The notes: generated by a model from the letters alone, not told the origin. Counted from the stretch's first letter, positions 17,943 to 26,820 are shown. The stretch: 64,000 nucleotides of DNA from Streptosporangium canum (GCF_900113865.1 NZ_FOQY01000011.1:1-64000), one strand, 5' to 3'. Numbers and translations: made by a program.

Positions 17943-18146
17943 GCCGCCGGGCTGGTGGGGCGGGTGCGAGCTTGGGTGTCGGAGCGGTGAGCCGCCGGAC
18001 GGGCGGGGCGAGTGGGAAGGCGGGCGCGAGCTTGGGTGTCGGAGCGGTGAGCCGCCGGGCTGGTGGGGCGGGTGCGAGCTTGGGTGTCGGAGCGGTGAGC
18101 CGCCGGACGGGCGGGGCGAGTGGGAAGACGGGCGCGACCATGGGCG
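17931..18146. repeat. Alternating 48/60-base tandem repeat (108-base unit, two copies)
   Basis: The order is A (17931-17978), B (17979-18038), A (18039-18086), B' (18087 to about 18146). Each unit begins TCGGAGCGGTGAGCCGCCGG, which is also the stop region of the HD-GYP gene. Both unit lengths are multiples of three, so the reading frame of the bridging ORF is kept. Confidence 0.9.
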
Positions 18147-18157
18147 CAGAACGATGA
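17939..18157 (+). CDS. 72-residue repeat-coded small ORF bridging two HD genes
   Basis: The GTG at 17939 overlaps the HD-GYP stop codon and the TGA at 18155-18157 overlaps the ATG of the next gene. The predicted peptide is two copies of a 36-residue block made from VSRRAGGAGASLGVGA and VSRRTGGASGKAGASLGVGA, basic and Gly/Ala-rich. It has no known domain. It may be translated mainly to couple the two flanking genes, or be only a by-product of repeat expansion. Confidence 0.4.
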   Translation: MSRRAGGAGASLGVGAVSRRTGGASGKAGASLGVGAVSRRAGGAGASLGVGAVSRRTGGASGKTGATMGAER

Positions 18158-19437
18158 CCGGCACCGGTGTCGCCACGCGGGCGTTCCAGCGGCTCGACTC
18201 GGGCCAGCTCCTGCTGATCTGCGCGGCCGGTCTGCTGGCGGTGGCGGGGGTGGCGCACACCGCCGCCACCGGGCTGCTCGACCCTGAGGTCGCCATCGGC
18301 TTCGGCACGCTGATCGCGGCGGGGGAGCTGGCCAGGCTCACGATGCCGGGCAACCGGGAGGTGGCGCCGATCGGCGCGGCCGCCGCGCTCGGCTACACGT
18401 TGCTGCTGGACATGGGCGACGTCCCGGCACGGCACTCGGCGCTCCAGGTCGTCGCGGTGCTGGCGGTCGGCATGGCCGCCGGAGCGCTGCCGCACCTGGC
18501 CGTGGGCCGACCGCCCCGGCCGGACGCGATGGCACGCAGGCTGCTGACCGGCGCGCTGCTGGCCCTGGCCTACCGGCCGCTGGCGGGACCGCTGTTCGGC
18601 CTGACGAAAGGCCCGGAGGGCGGCTGGTGGCCCGCGCTCGGGGTGATGGCCCTGCTCATCCTGGTGATGGCGATGGTCGACGTGTTGCTGGCCGCCGTGC
18701 TCCGGGCCGAGCAGGTGCGTGCGGCCTTCGGCGTGGCCCTCCACGACGAGGCGCGGATGGCCGCGCCGCTGTGGGCCGCCGTCGCGGCCTCCGGCATCCT
18801 GCTCGCGCTCGCCTCGCACAGCATGGACATGGCGGCGCTGCTGGTCTTCGCCGCGCCGCTGCTGGTCACCCAGGTCGCCTTCCGGAAATACGCCGGGATC
18901 CGGGCCACCTATCTCCAGACGGTCCGGGCGCTGTCCCGGGTCACCGAGGTCGGGGGCTACGTCGAGCCGGGGCACTCGCGCCGGGTGAGCCGCCTGGCGG
19001 TCGCGGTCGGGCGGGAGCTCGGCCTGGCCGAGCCCGAGCTGCTGGAGCTGGAATACGCCGCGCTCATGCACGACATCGGCCAGCTCTCACTGCGCGACCC
19101 GATCCCCGGCGGCGCCACGGTGCTCACCGAGCCCGAGCAGGCCCGGCGCATAGCCGAGCTCGGCGCCGAGGTGATCCGGCAGACCGGGGTGCTGGACCGG
19201 GTGGCCGAGATCGTCCGGCGCCAGTGCGACTCCTGCGCCGAGACACCGCCGCAGGCCAGCCGCATCATCAAGGTGGCCAACGCCTATGACGACCTGGTGG
19301 GCGGCTCCACCGACCGGGACCGGGCCGGTGCCGCCCTCGAACGGCTCCGCCTGGGCGCCGGTGGGGAGTATGACCCGCCGGTCGTCGAAGCCATGGCCCG
19401 CGTCATCGACAGGCTGACTCCGGTATACCGGCTCTGA
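18154..19437 (+). CDS. HD-domain membrane protein with degenerate GYP loop
   Basis: This 427-residue protein has about seven membrane segments in residues 15-255, then an HD-type domain: His in EPGHSRRVS and the metal pair in AALMHDIGQLSL. The HHE...GYP loop of its neighbour is replaced by a shorter segment (IVRRQCDSCAETPPQ), so catalysis on c-di-GMP is doubtful. ASRIIKVANAYDDLV is still HD-GYP-like. The ATG overlaps the previous small ORF by four bases. It probably works with, or regulates, the upstream HD-GYP protein, which is an inference. Confidence 0.75.
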   Translation: MTGTGVATRAFQRLDSGQLLLICAAGLLAVAGVAHTAATGLLDPEVAIGFGTLIAAGELARLTMPGNREVAPIGAAAALGYTLLLDMGDVPARHSALQVVAVLAVGMAAGALPHLAVGRPPRPDAMARRLLTGALLALAYRPLAGPLFGLTKGPEGGWWPALGVMALLILVMAMVDVLLAAVLRAEQVRAAFGVALHDEARMAAPLWAAVAASGILLALASHSMDMAALLVFAAPLLVTQVAFRKYAGIRATYLQTVRALSRVTEVGGYVEPGHSRRVSRLAVAVGRELGLAEPELLELEYAALMHDIGQLSLRDPIPGGATVLTEPEQARRIAELGAEVIRQTGVLDRVAEIVRRQCDSCAETPPQASRIIKVANAYDDLVGGSTDRDRAGAALERLRLGAGGEYDPPVVEAMARVIDRLTPVYRL

Positions 19438-19594
19438 GGGATCCGCCTGCTCCGGGCAGCGTCCTCCGGGTGGCTCCGGCCGTGTGCGGTTGTGGGTTTC
19501 CTACAGATCGTGTCGCCGCGATCGGTGGTTTCGGGCGAACAGTTGCGCCGAGACCCCGGTCATAGGGTGGAGCGGTCGAAAGGGGCCCACCAAC

Positions 19595-20926
19595 GTGTTC
19601 GAGTCTGTTCTGGTAGCCAACCGTGGAGAAATCGCACGGCGAATCATCTACACGGTCCGGCGCATGGGACTGCGAGCCATCGCGGTGTATTCCGAGGCCG
19701 ATGCGGATCTGCCGTTCGTGCGGGAGGCCGACGAGGCGATCCTGCTGGGGCCGGCCAACCCGGCGCAGAGCTATCTCGACGCCGCCAAGGTGCTCGAGGC
19801 CGCCCGCGTGTCGGGCGCCCAGGCCGTCCACCCGGGCTACGGGTTCCTCTCGGAGAACGCCGGGTTCGCCCGGGCCGTCATCGACGCGGGCCTGACCTGG
19901 ATCGGCCCCTCGCCCGAGGCGATCGAGCAGATGGGCGACAAGATCAACGCGCGGAACCTGATGGAGGCCGCGGGCGTGCCCGTCGCCGCCGGGACCCGCG
20001 AGCCGGTCGCCGACCTGGAGGAGGCCGTGGCGGCCGCCGCCGGGATCGGCTACCCGGTCATGGTCAAGACGGCGGGCGGGGGCGGCGGCATCGGCATGGG
20101 CGTCGCCCACGACGAAGCAGGGCTGGCCAAGGCGTTCGAACAGGCCGCCAGGGCCGCTTCGCGCTTCGGCGGGACGTCCGCGATCCTGCTTGAGCGCTAC
20201 ATCGAGCGTGCCCGCCACGTCGAGGTGCAGATCCTCGGCCTCGCGGACGGCACGGTCGTCGCGCTGGGGGAGCGTGACTGCTCGGTGCAGCGCCGCCACC
20301 AGAAGGTCGTGGAGGAGACACCGTCCCCCGGCATCACCCAGGAGCTGCGCGAGCGCATGCTGGCGGCGGCCGTACGGGCGGGCGAGGCCGTCGGGTATCT
20401 CGGCGCAGGCACCGTGGAGTGCCTGGTCGACGCCGACAAGCAGGACTTCGTGTTCCTGGAGATGAACACCCGCCTCCAGGTGGAGCATCCGGTGACCGAG
20501 CTCGTGACCGGGGTGGACCTGGTCGAGCAGCAGCTGCTGATCGCCGCGGGCGAGAAGACCGTGCCGTCGGTGGCCGCGCGGGGGCACGCGATCGAGTTCC
20601 GCGTCTACGCCGAGGACCCCAAGCGGTTCTTCCCGGGACCCGGCAAGATCGACGTGTGGGCGGAGCCGTCGGGCGAGGGTGTCCGGGTGGACTCCGGTTA
20701 CGCCGAGGGGAACACGGTCACCCCGTTCTACGACCCGCTCATGGCCAAGCTGTGCGTGTTCGGGCAGACGCGGGCCGAGGCCCTGGAGCGCGCCCGGGCG
20801 GCCGTGGCGGACTTCAAGGTCGTGGGGCCCAAGAACAACCTGCCGTTCTGCGCGGAGCTGCTGGAGCACCCCGAGTTCGTCGGTGGTGACTACGACACCG
20901 GACTGGTGGCCCGCATGCGGGCCTGA
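19595..20926 (+). CDS. accC: Biotin carboxylase (acetyl-CoA carboxylase AccC-type)
   Basis: This enzyme carboxylates biotin with bicarbonate and ATP. The 443-residue protein has the three expected parts: N-terminal VLVANRGEIARRI, ATP-grasp with glycine loop KTAGGGGGIGMG, ERDCSVQRRHQKVVEE, and EMNTRLQVEHPVTE, then the C-terminal subdomain. It carries no biotin domain of its own; a 70-residue carrier is encoded 65 bases downstream. GTG 19595 is preceded by AAAGGGG. No carboxyltransferase gene lies in the window, so the acyl-CoA substrate is unknown. Confidence 0.92.
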   Translation: MFESVLVANRGEIARRIIYTVRRMGLRAIAVYSEADADLPFVREADEAILLGPANPAQSYLDAAKVLEAARVSGAQAVHPGYGFLSENAGFARAVIDAGLTWIGPSPEAIEQMGDKINARNLMEAAGVPVAAGTREPVADLEEAVAAAAGIGYPVMVKTAGGGGGIGMGVAHDEAGLAKAFEQAARAASRFGGTSAILLERYIERARHVEVQILGLADGTVVALGERDCSVQRRHQKVVEETPSPGITQELRERMLAAAVRAGEAVGYLGAGTVECLVDADKQDFVFLEMNTRLQVEHPVTELVTGVDLVEQQLLIAAGEKTVPSVAARGHAIEFRVYAEDPKRFFPGPGKIDVWAEPSGEGVRVDSGYAEGNTVTPFYDPLMAKLCVFGQTRAEALERARAAVADFKVVGPKNNLPFCAELLEHPEFVGGDYDTGLVARMRA

Positions 20927-20991
20927 GCGGGTGAGGGCCCGAGCGGGCCGGTCTGGCACAGTTGAACCACAGTGATTGATGGGAGTGTCTG

Positions 20992-21204
20992 GTGGCTGAA
21001 GTACGCGCCGAGATGGTGGCGAATGTCTGGAAAGTCCTCGTTGCCCAGGGAGACACCGTCGAGGACGGCGACACCTTGGTCATCCTTGAGTCGATGAAGA
21101 TGGAGATCCCGGTCATCTCCGAGGGCGACGGTGTGATCACCGAGCTCAAGGTCGCCGAGGGCGACGTCATCCAGGAGGGCGACCTCATCGCCGTCATCGA
21201 CTAG
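20992..21204 (+). CDS. Biotin/lipoyl carrier protein (70 residues)
   Basis: This is a free-standing biotinyl domain with the biotin site ESMKMEIP at Lys36. Length and sequence resemble mycobacterial TB7.3 (Rv3221c), which sits in the same neighbourhood near sigH, pdtaS and whiB1. The GTG start follows GGGAG. Together with the adjacent biotin carboxylase it would form the first half-reaction of an acyl-CoA carboxylase. Confidence 0.88.
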   Translation: MAEVRAEMVANVWKVLVAQGDTVEDGDTLVILESMKMEIPVISEGDGVITELKVAEGDVIQEGDLIAVID

Positions 21205-21256
21205 CCCGGCCGTGCGCCCCGCCGCCGTCCCGGCTCCCGCGAGAGAGCCTGAACGG

Positions 21257-21637
21257 TCAGCGAGAGAGCCTGGAGAGGAAGCGTTCGCGGTCGACCACCA
21301 CGCGCTCGACCGTGCCCGTCGCGACGGCGGTGTGCCGGTCGTGGGCGGTGAAGGCGAAGACCAGACGGCGGCCGTCGACCTTGGTGAGCTCGGCGGCGAT
21401 CTCGACGTGGGTGCCCACCGGGCTGGCCACCAGGTGCTCCAGGGCGACCTTGGTGCCCACGGAGGTCTGGCCGGGCTCCAGGGCGCCCGCGACCGCCTGG
21501 ACGGTGGCCTGTTCGGCGAGGGCCAGCACGCGGGGGGTGGCCAGGACGGGGACGTCTCCGCTGCCGATCTCCGGCGCGGTGTCCTCCTTCTCGACCATGA
21601 TGAGAAGCCGTGCGCGCAGGCCGGGAGTCAGCGTCAT
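21257..21637 (-). CDS. FlK-like hotdog thioesterase
   Basis: The 126-residue protein resembles the fluoroacetyl-CoA thioesterase FlK family: SGDVPVLATPRVLALAEQAT supplies the Thr and Glu positions and ALEHLVASPVGTHVE the catalytic His position, with the family C-terminus VDGRRLVFAFTAHD. FlK-type proteins hydrolyse small acyl-CoAs. Use of fluoroacetate here is not implied. The start is taken at 21637 (MTLTPG). 21649 is an in-frame alternative. Confidence 0.75.
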   Translation of the reverse strand: MTLTPGLRARLLIMVEKEDTAPEIGSGDVPVLATPRVLALAEQATVQAVAGALEPGQTSVGTKVALEHLVASPVGTHVEIAAELTKVDGRRLVFAFTAHDRHTAVATGTVERVVVDRERFLSRLSR

Positions 21638-21660
21638 GGGCGTCAGCATAAGGCGACCGC

Positions 21661-21852
21661 GTGACCTCCTCTTGCGATCACTGCGATCACTGCGGCCGGG
21701 CGGCCGAAGCGGGCGATCACGCGGGCTGCCTGGCCGCATGTGCGATGGAGCCGTCGCGTCACCGCGCCCGCCGCCGGCGCCGGATGGCGGTCCAGGTGCC
21801 CCCCGACGGCTGGTCCGCGCGCTGCGCGGAGCACGGCCTGCCGGGCGGCTGA
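21661..21852 (+). CDS. Small Cys-rich protein resembling biotin synthase auxiliary protein (BsaP), degenerate
   Basis: The 63-residue protein has Cys5, Cys8 and Cys11 (CDHCDHC), then Cys23, Cys27 and a C-terminal QVPPDGWSARCAEHG. The order and the RRM.VQV.P.GW.A.C..HG ending match what I recall of BsaP (Rv1590-type) small proteins, which support the biotin synthase BioB. The usual central Cys pair (EPPRYCxxC) reads EPSRHRARR here, so two Cys are missing. No bioB is in the window. Either a diverged or decaying BsaP. Family assignment is from memory. Confidence 0.45.
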   Translation: MTSSCDHCDHCGRAAEAGDHAGCLAACAMEPSRHRARRRRRMAVQVPPDGWSARCAEHGLPGG

Positions 21853-22208
21853 GCCCGGTCCGGGGAAGATCGAATTCCGCCGTGGATCGAGCACTGCTCT
21901 CCGGCGGCTAGGTTGATGTTCGTTTTGCGTACTCTTGTGGAGGATTTCGAGGGCCGGAGTTCTGCCGCGGCACGTGGCAGCCGTCGACCTTCATGGTCGG
22001 TGACTTCCCGGCAGTCCTTGCTCTAAAGGCACGCAAGCTGTACGAGTACGCTCAAAAGCTCTGAGATTTGTGCGATGCTACGGCACGCGTCTTGTTTGTG
22101 AGGCATACGGCTTGCAGGGTTTCGTTACGTCGCCGTGACGTTGGCGCGATACAAATCCGCTTTGTTGGAGAACCCTGGGGTGGGAGCGGAGAGGGTTACG
22201 GGGGAGTC
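21853..22208. other. Intergenic region upstream of the kinase gene
   Basis: About 355 bases with lower GC than its neighbours, which suits a promoter and 5' leader for the kinase gene. A small CGACC/GGTCG inverted repeat is visible near 21990. I could not define a riboswitch, RNA gene or small gene here. Confidence 0.4.
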
Positions 22209-23882
22209 ATGGTGGCCCAAGGCACGACGCTGGCGGGGCGGTACCGTCTGGATACCCGCATCGGCGCCGGCGGTATGGGCGAGGTGTGGCGTGGTGAAGA
22301 CATCGTCTTGGCCCGCACCGTCGCCGTCAAGGTGCTGCTCCCGGGCCGTACCGACGACCCGGGCTTCCTGGTGCGTTTCCAGGGTGAGGCCCGGGCGATG
22401 GCGACGGTCAATCATCCCGGGGTCGTAGACGTCTACGACTACGGAGTTCACGAGGTGCCCGGCGCGGGGGCGACGGCATACCTGGTGATGAAGTTCGTGG
22501 ACGGCGAGCCGCTGGACCGGCTGCTCGGACGGCTGGGGAGCATCGCCCCCGGGGCCGCGATGGAGCTCATCGCCCAGGCGGCCTCGGCCCTGCAGGCCGT
22601 ACACGATCAGGGCATCGTCCACCGGGACGTCAAGCCCGGCAACCTGCTGGTGCGCTCCGACGGCACGCTCGTGCTCACCGACTTCGGCATCGCCAGGTCC
22701 GACGCGGCCAGCAGGCTGACCGACGCGGGCATGGTGCTCGGCACCGCCGCCTACTGCGCGCCCGAGCAGGCCGAGGGGGCGCCGGTCACCCCGGCGGTGG
22801 ACATCTACGCGCTGGGCGTGGTGGCCTACGAGTGCCTGGCCGGGCAGCGGCCCTTCGACGGCGACACCCCGGTCACGATCGCGCTCAAGCACATCCGCGA
22901 GACGCCGCCGCCGCTGCCGCCGCACGTCCCGCCCGCGATCCGCGCCCTGGTGGAGCGGGCCCTGTCCAAGGACCCGGCCCGGCGTTTCCCCAGCGCCACC
23001 GCGATGAGCACCGCCGCGAGGCAGGCGGCGCACCTCGGGCCGGAGACCGGTGCGACGGCGATGCCGCCGGTCTCCTACGCCCCGTCGGCCGACCCCGCGC
23101 GGGAGAGCGGCTGGGAGGGCCCCTCGTCGCCGCAGACGGGCCGGCACGGAGCCGCGCTGCCGGAGACCGGCTGGCACGCTCCGCCGTCCCAAACGGGCAT
23201 GCAGGGGGCCGTGCCGCCCGCGACGGCGCCCTCCCCCGGCCAGGCCACCGAGGCGGTCCCGCAGGGGCGTGGCCGCCGTGCCGCGAAGAGGCCGCGCCGC
23301 AAGGGCGGGATGCTGGCCGTGTCCGCGGCGGCGGGCGTGATCTGCGTCGGTCTCGTCGCGGTGGCGATCAACGGGATGGCGGCCTCCTCCTCGGTGGGGA
23401 CCGATCCCCACAGGAGGGCCGACCCGGCGCCCAGCGTGAGCGAGTCGCCGGAGCCGACGAAGACCAGACCACCCGGCCGGAAAACGTCGAGGCCGACCCC
23501 GACCCTCCCTCAACCGGGCGATCGTCCCACGCAGGCCACCCGGACCCCGACCCCCACCCCGACGCCCACGCCCACGGTCACCCCGACCCCCACGCCGACG
23601 CCGACCCCCACACCGACACCGCTGCCGAAGCGGCGGGTGCCGAGCGTCACGAACATGACGCCGGAGGCGGCCAAGGAGGTGCTGAGGAAGGCCGGCCTCA
23701 AGGTGGCGGTCAGCGAGAGCGCCGACCTCGACACCTCGCAGTGCGTGGAGGTGGTCGAGCAGCGCCCCGGCGCGGGGACCATGTGGGACCCCCGGAAGGC
23801 GGTGGAGATCGTCGTGGCCAACAACGGCTGCCCGCCGACGCCGACGCCGACCCCCACGCCGACCGCGACCCCGGGGCCCTAG
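22209..23882 (+). CDS. Serine/threonine protein kinase with one PASTA domain
   Basis: This is a PknB-type membrane kinase of 557 residues. The kinase domain (about 8-275) has the glycine loop GAGGMGEVW, Lys in VAVKVL, HRDVKPGN, DFG and APEQ motifs. A Pro/Gln-rich linker leads to a single membrane helix (MLAVSAAAGVICVGLVAVAI), then an extracellular Thr-Pro repeat of about 30 residues and one PASTA domain (RVPSVTNMTPEAAKEVLRK onward), which in this family senses peptidoglycan fragments. A Thr-Pro tail closes the protein. The final TAG lies in a palindromic CTAG shared with the stop of the convergent gene. Confidence 0.92.
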   Translation: MVAQGTTLAGRYRLDTRIGAGGMGEVWRGEDIVLARTVAVKVLLPGRTDDPGFLVRFQGEARAMATVNHPGVVDVYDYGVHEVPGAGATAYLVMKFVDGEPLDRLLGRLGSIAPGAAMELIAQAASALQAVHDQGIVHRDVKPGNLLVRSDGTLVLTDFGIARSDAASRLTDAGMVLGTAAYCAPEQAEGAPVTPAVDIYALGVVAYECLAGQRPFDGDTPVTIALKHIRETPPPLPPHVPPAIRALVERALSKDPARRFPSATAMSTAARQAAHLGPETGATAMPPVSYAPSADPARESGWEGPSSPQTGRHGAALPETGWHAPPSQTGMQGAVPPATAPSPGQATEAVPQGRGRRAAKRPRRKGGMLAVSAAAGVICVGLVAVAINGMAASSSVGTDPHRRADPAPSVSESPEPTKTRPPGRKTSRPTPTLPQPGDRPTQATRTPTPTPTPTPTVTPTPTPTPTPTPTPLPKRRVPSVTNMTPEAAKEVLRKAGLKVAVSESADLDTSQCVEVVEQRPGAGTMWDPRKAVEIVVANNGCPPTPTPTPTPTATPGP

Positions 23883-25531
23883 ATCCCGGTGGTGTTGCGG
23901 GGGTAGGCGACGGACGGGTCGGTGGCGATGTTGACCATGTACGGCACGCCGGAGTCGAACGCGCGCAGCAGCGCCGGGCCGATCTGCGACGGGTCGGTGA
24001 CCAGCTCGCCGCCGCCGCCGAGCGCGGTCACCACCTGGTCGTAGCGGCATTGCGGCTGGAGCTCGGCGGCCACGTCGTAGCCGTAGAGCATCTGCATGGG
24101 GTGCTTCTCCAGCCCCCACATGCCGTTGTTGCCGCAGATCATCACGACCGGCAGGCGGTGCCGGACCAGCGTGTCCACGTCCATCAGCGAGAAACCGGCC
24201 GCGCCGTCGCCGAGCAGCAGCACCACCTGCGAGGAGGGGCGGGCCAGCCGGGCGGCGATGGCGTAGCCCAGGCCGGTGCCCAGGCAGCCGTAGGGGCCCG
24301 GGTCGAGCCAGTTGCCGGGCTGCTTGGGCTCGACGTACTTGCCCGCGTAGGAGACGAAGTCGCCGCCGTCGCCGATCACCACGGCGTCGTCGGCGAGGAG
24401 CTTGGCCAGCTCGCCGTAGATCCGCATCGGGTGGATCGGGTCGGAGTCGGAGGCCAGCAGGCCGGCGTCCGCGGCGGCGGCGGCCGCCGCGGCCTCCGAC
24501 AGCCTCGACAGCCACGGCGCGTAGGACTTGGGAGACACGCCGGCCTGGTTGCAGGCCGTACCGAGACCCCAGAAGACCAGCGACAGGTCGCCGGCGGCGA
24601 CGCCGGAGGGCTCCATGTGCGTGGTGAGCTGCGACGGCGCGTCGGCCAGGTGCACGACCCTGGCGAGCGGGGCGCCGTCCTTGCCGCCGAACCAGCCGTA
24701 GCCGAGACGGAAGTCCATCGGGGCGCCCGCCACGATCACCAGGTCGGCCTGGGTGAGCGCCAGCCCCCGCGCCCGGGTGACCAGCAGCTCGTGCCCGGCG
24801 GGCAGGATGCCGCGGCCCTGGCCGTTGGGGATGACCGGCAGGCGGAACTCCTCGGCGAAGCTCCGGGCGACCTCCTCGGCGCGGTCCATCCACACGTCCG
24901 AGCCCAGCACCAGCACCGGGCGCTCGGCCTCGGCGAGCAGCCGGGCGATCCCGGCGAGGGCGTCGGGGTCGGGCTCCAGGGGCGAGGGGGGCAGCGTCTC
25001 GGTGACGTGGTCCGTCGGGGGCGCGGCGGCGAACAGGTGGTCCATGTGGAAGTCGAGGAAGACGGGGCCGCGGTGCGGGGCGAGGGCCGTGCGGAAGGCC
25101 ATCTCCACGTCCTCGGCGACGGAGTCGGGGCCGGAGCCGGTGAAGGCCAGCTTGGTGATCGGCGCGAACAGCGGCGGATGGTCGATCTCCTGCAGCGCGC
25201 CCGATCCCCAGCGCGACTGCGGCGCCCGGCCTCCCATGACCACGACCGGCGAGCCGTTGAAGTGCGCGGTGGCCACGCCGCTGACGCCGTTGGTGACCCC
25301 GGGACCGGCGGTGAGCACGGCCAGGCCGGGTCTGCGGGTCAGCCGGGCGGTGGCCTCGGCGGCGAAGACGGCGCTCTGCTCGTGCCGCACGTCCAAGATG
25401 GGCATGCCCTCGTGGACCGCCCCGTCATACAGCGGGAAGACATGCCCGCCGGACAGGGTGAACATGGTCTCGATGCCATAGGCCTTGGAGACGGCGACCG
25501 CGATGTCGCCTGCGTGCTTTGGGGACTCCAT
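23879..25531 (-). CDS. Thiamine diphosphate-dependent enzyme, acetolactate synthase-like (IlvG type)
   Basis: The 550-residue protein has the three-domain plan of acetolactate synthase: N-terminal pyrimidine-binding domain with the catalytic Glu in VRHEQSAVFAAEA and LTAGPGVTNGVSGVA, a central domain, and a C-terminal domain with a GDG...NN ThDP motif (GDGAAGFSLMDVDTLVRH onward to GNNGMWG). It resembles mycobacterial IlvG rather than the IlvB of the isoleucine/valine operon, and there is no small subunit beside it. The substrate could be another 2-keto acid. The start is ATG 25531. Confidence 0.82.
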   Translation of the reverse strand: MESPKHAGDIAVAVSKAYGIETMFTLSGGHVFPLYDGAVHEGMPILDVRHEQSAVFAAEATARLTRRPGLAVLTAGPGVTNGVSGVATAHFNGSPVVVMGGRAPQSRWGSGALQEIDHPPLFAPITKLAFTGSGPDSVAEDVEMAFRTALAPHRGPVFLDFHMDHLFAAAPPTDHVTETLPPSPLEPDPDALAGIARLLAEAERPVLVLGSDVWMDRAEEVARSFAEEFRLPVIPNGQGRGILPAGHELLVTRARGLALTQADLVIVAGAPMDFRLGYGWFGGKDGAPLARVVHLADAPSQLTTHMEPSGVAAGDLSLVFWGLGTACNQAGVSPKSYAPWLSRLSEAAAAAAAADAGLLASDSDPIHPMRIYGELAKLLADDAVVIGDGGDFVSYAGKYVEPKQPGNWLDPGPYGCLGTGLGYAIAARLARPSSQVVLLLGDGAAGFSLMDVDTLVRHRLPVVMICGNNGMWGLEKHPMQMLYGYDVAAELQPQCRYDQVVTALGGGGELVTDPSQIGPALLRAFDSGVPYMVNIATDPSVAYPRNTTGI

Positions 25532-25763
25532 ACCGCGCAACCTACCAGTCAGTCACTTAGCCGGACAGGGATTCCTCACCCTGCCCAGATTCCTCCCGCC
25601 TAACGCCGCCGGCGCGTATTCGCGGTCGCCGAGCCGCAGGCGGGCCCGGCCGCGGCCGCCACGCGGATGCCGGAACCGGCGGGCACGAGGGCTGTCTCGT
25701 CATGGTCGCGCACGACGACCGCCGCTTCCGGATCGAGGCCGCCGCCGGCCTGTGGCGGTACGC

Positions 25764-26732
25764 CTACAGCGGCGGGACCGACCAGCCCCGCTCCGCCCAC
25801 AGGGGCGCGTGCTCGGAGTTGACGAACAACCGGTCCTCCGGATCCGGGACGCGGTGGTAGCTCTGCGGGTGGAGCAGCTCCGAGGAACTGTCGGACAGGT
25901 CGAGGACATACCGGTCGGGTGCCCGGCGGCCGGCCAGGTAGCGCAGCTCGAAGGCGTGCAGCTTCAGCGGGTCCGCCGGGTTCCACAGCCCCAGGCCCGC
26001 CTGGCGTGCCTGCCGTACCGACTCGCGGGCCCGGCCCAGCGCGCCCGTCTCGGCCACCGTGCGGGCCGATCCGGGAGCGGGCACGGCCTGCGCCACCCGG
26101 TTCTCCTGCCGGACGAAGGGGTCGACGTTGGGCCAGATGAAGTAGGGCATGACGTGCCCGCCGGCGAGCAGCCGCTCGTTGTACGGCGCCGGCCTGGGCT
26201 TGAGCTTCTGGTCCCGGTTGACGTAGCAGAGCAGCCTGCCGTACCGGTCGAGGATCTCGTGCGCGAAGGCCAGCCGGAGCTTGAAGGTCTCGCCGGTCAG
26301 ACCCTGCTCGGCGATGTCAGAGCTGATCATGTCCTTGAGGGCCTGGGTGGGCGGCCCGCCGAGCTCGGCGTGGTTGCGCGCGGTGGTCGCGTCGAGCCTG
26401 CCCAGCAGGTGGTCGTGGAGCGCGGCGCGCAGCGGCAGCGGCTCGAAGCCCGGCGCGAACGGGTCGGCCAGGAAGTCGGTCCAGGCCGGGTGCGAGATCT
26501 TGACGAACCCCTTGGGCAGGTCGGGGACGATGGAACTGCGGGGCAGTTCGAAGCTGACCTCGGGGGCGTCCACGCCGAGCAGGCGCACGCCGAAGTTGCC
26601 GTCGGCGGCGATGTTGATGGTGTCGCCGTCGTGCACGAGCTTGTCGACGGGCTGCGGGACTCCTGCGGATCGCGCGAGAAGCGCGTGTCCGACGGTGATG
26701 CCGGGAACGGGCTGTTCGATCGCCTTGGCCAT
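25764..26732 (-). CDS. Staphylococcal-nuclease-like (thermonuclease family) protein
   Basis: The 322-residue protein contains thermonuclease signature segments: KLVHDGDTINI and VRLLGVDAPEVSF near residues 31-60, including Arg and Glu equivalents of the active site, and DRYGRLLCYV about 100 residues later. A long insertion separates the two halves, and the C-terminal 120 residues have no clear match. No signal peptide is visible, so it seems cytoplasmic. Nuclease activity is plausible but not certain. Confidence 0.7.
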   Translation of the reverse strand: MAKAIEQPVPGITVGHALLARSAGVPQPVDKLVHDGDTINIAADGNFGVRLLGVDAPEVSFELPRSSIVPDLPKGFVKISHPAWTDFLADPFAPGFEPLPLRAALHDHLLGRLDATTARNHAELGGPPTQALKDMISSDIAEQGLTGETFKLRLAFAHEILDRYGRLLCYVNRDQKLKPRPAPYNERLLAGGHVMPYFIWPNVDPFVRQENRVAQAVPAPGSARTVAETGALGRARESVRQARQAGLGLWNPADPLKLHAFELRYLAGRRAPDRYVLDLSDSSSELLHPQSYHRVPDPEDRLFVNSEHAPLWAERGWSVPPL

Positions 26733-26743
26733 GTCTCACATAT

Positions 26744-26783
26744 TGACATCCTCCCCAGGGCCTCAGCCATGGGGAGGATGTCA
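26744..26783. repeat. Perfect 13-base inverted repeat resembling an IS200/IS605-type end
   Basis: TGACATCCTCCCC and GGGGAGGATGTCA flank a 14-base loop. The sequence resembles the terminal hairpins of IS200/IS605-family elements in actinobacteria, where TTGACATCCTCCCC is common. No transposase or TnpB gene is nearby. It could be a solo remnant or a terminator-like hairpin next to the nuclease gene start. Confidence 0.5.
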
Positions 26784-26820
26784 CGGTGCTCCGCTCTTCC
26801 GCCCGCGCGCCGGCCGTCGC

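Noticed and set aside
22125..24893. A 922-codon minus-strand open frame opposite the kinase and IlvG-like genes
   Set aside because: It is an Arg/Gly-rich shadow frame in high-GC DNA with no domain, and it crosses two well-supported genes.
25610..25763. A possible short plus-strand coding stretch (frame with HDDRRFRIEAAAGLWRYAY)
   Set aside because: It has no start with a ribosome site and is cut by the nuclease gene; at most an old gene remnant, not supportable.
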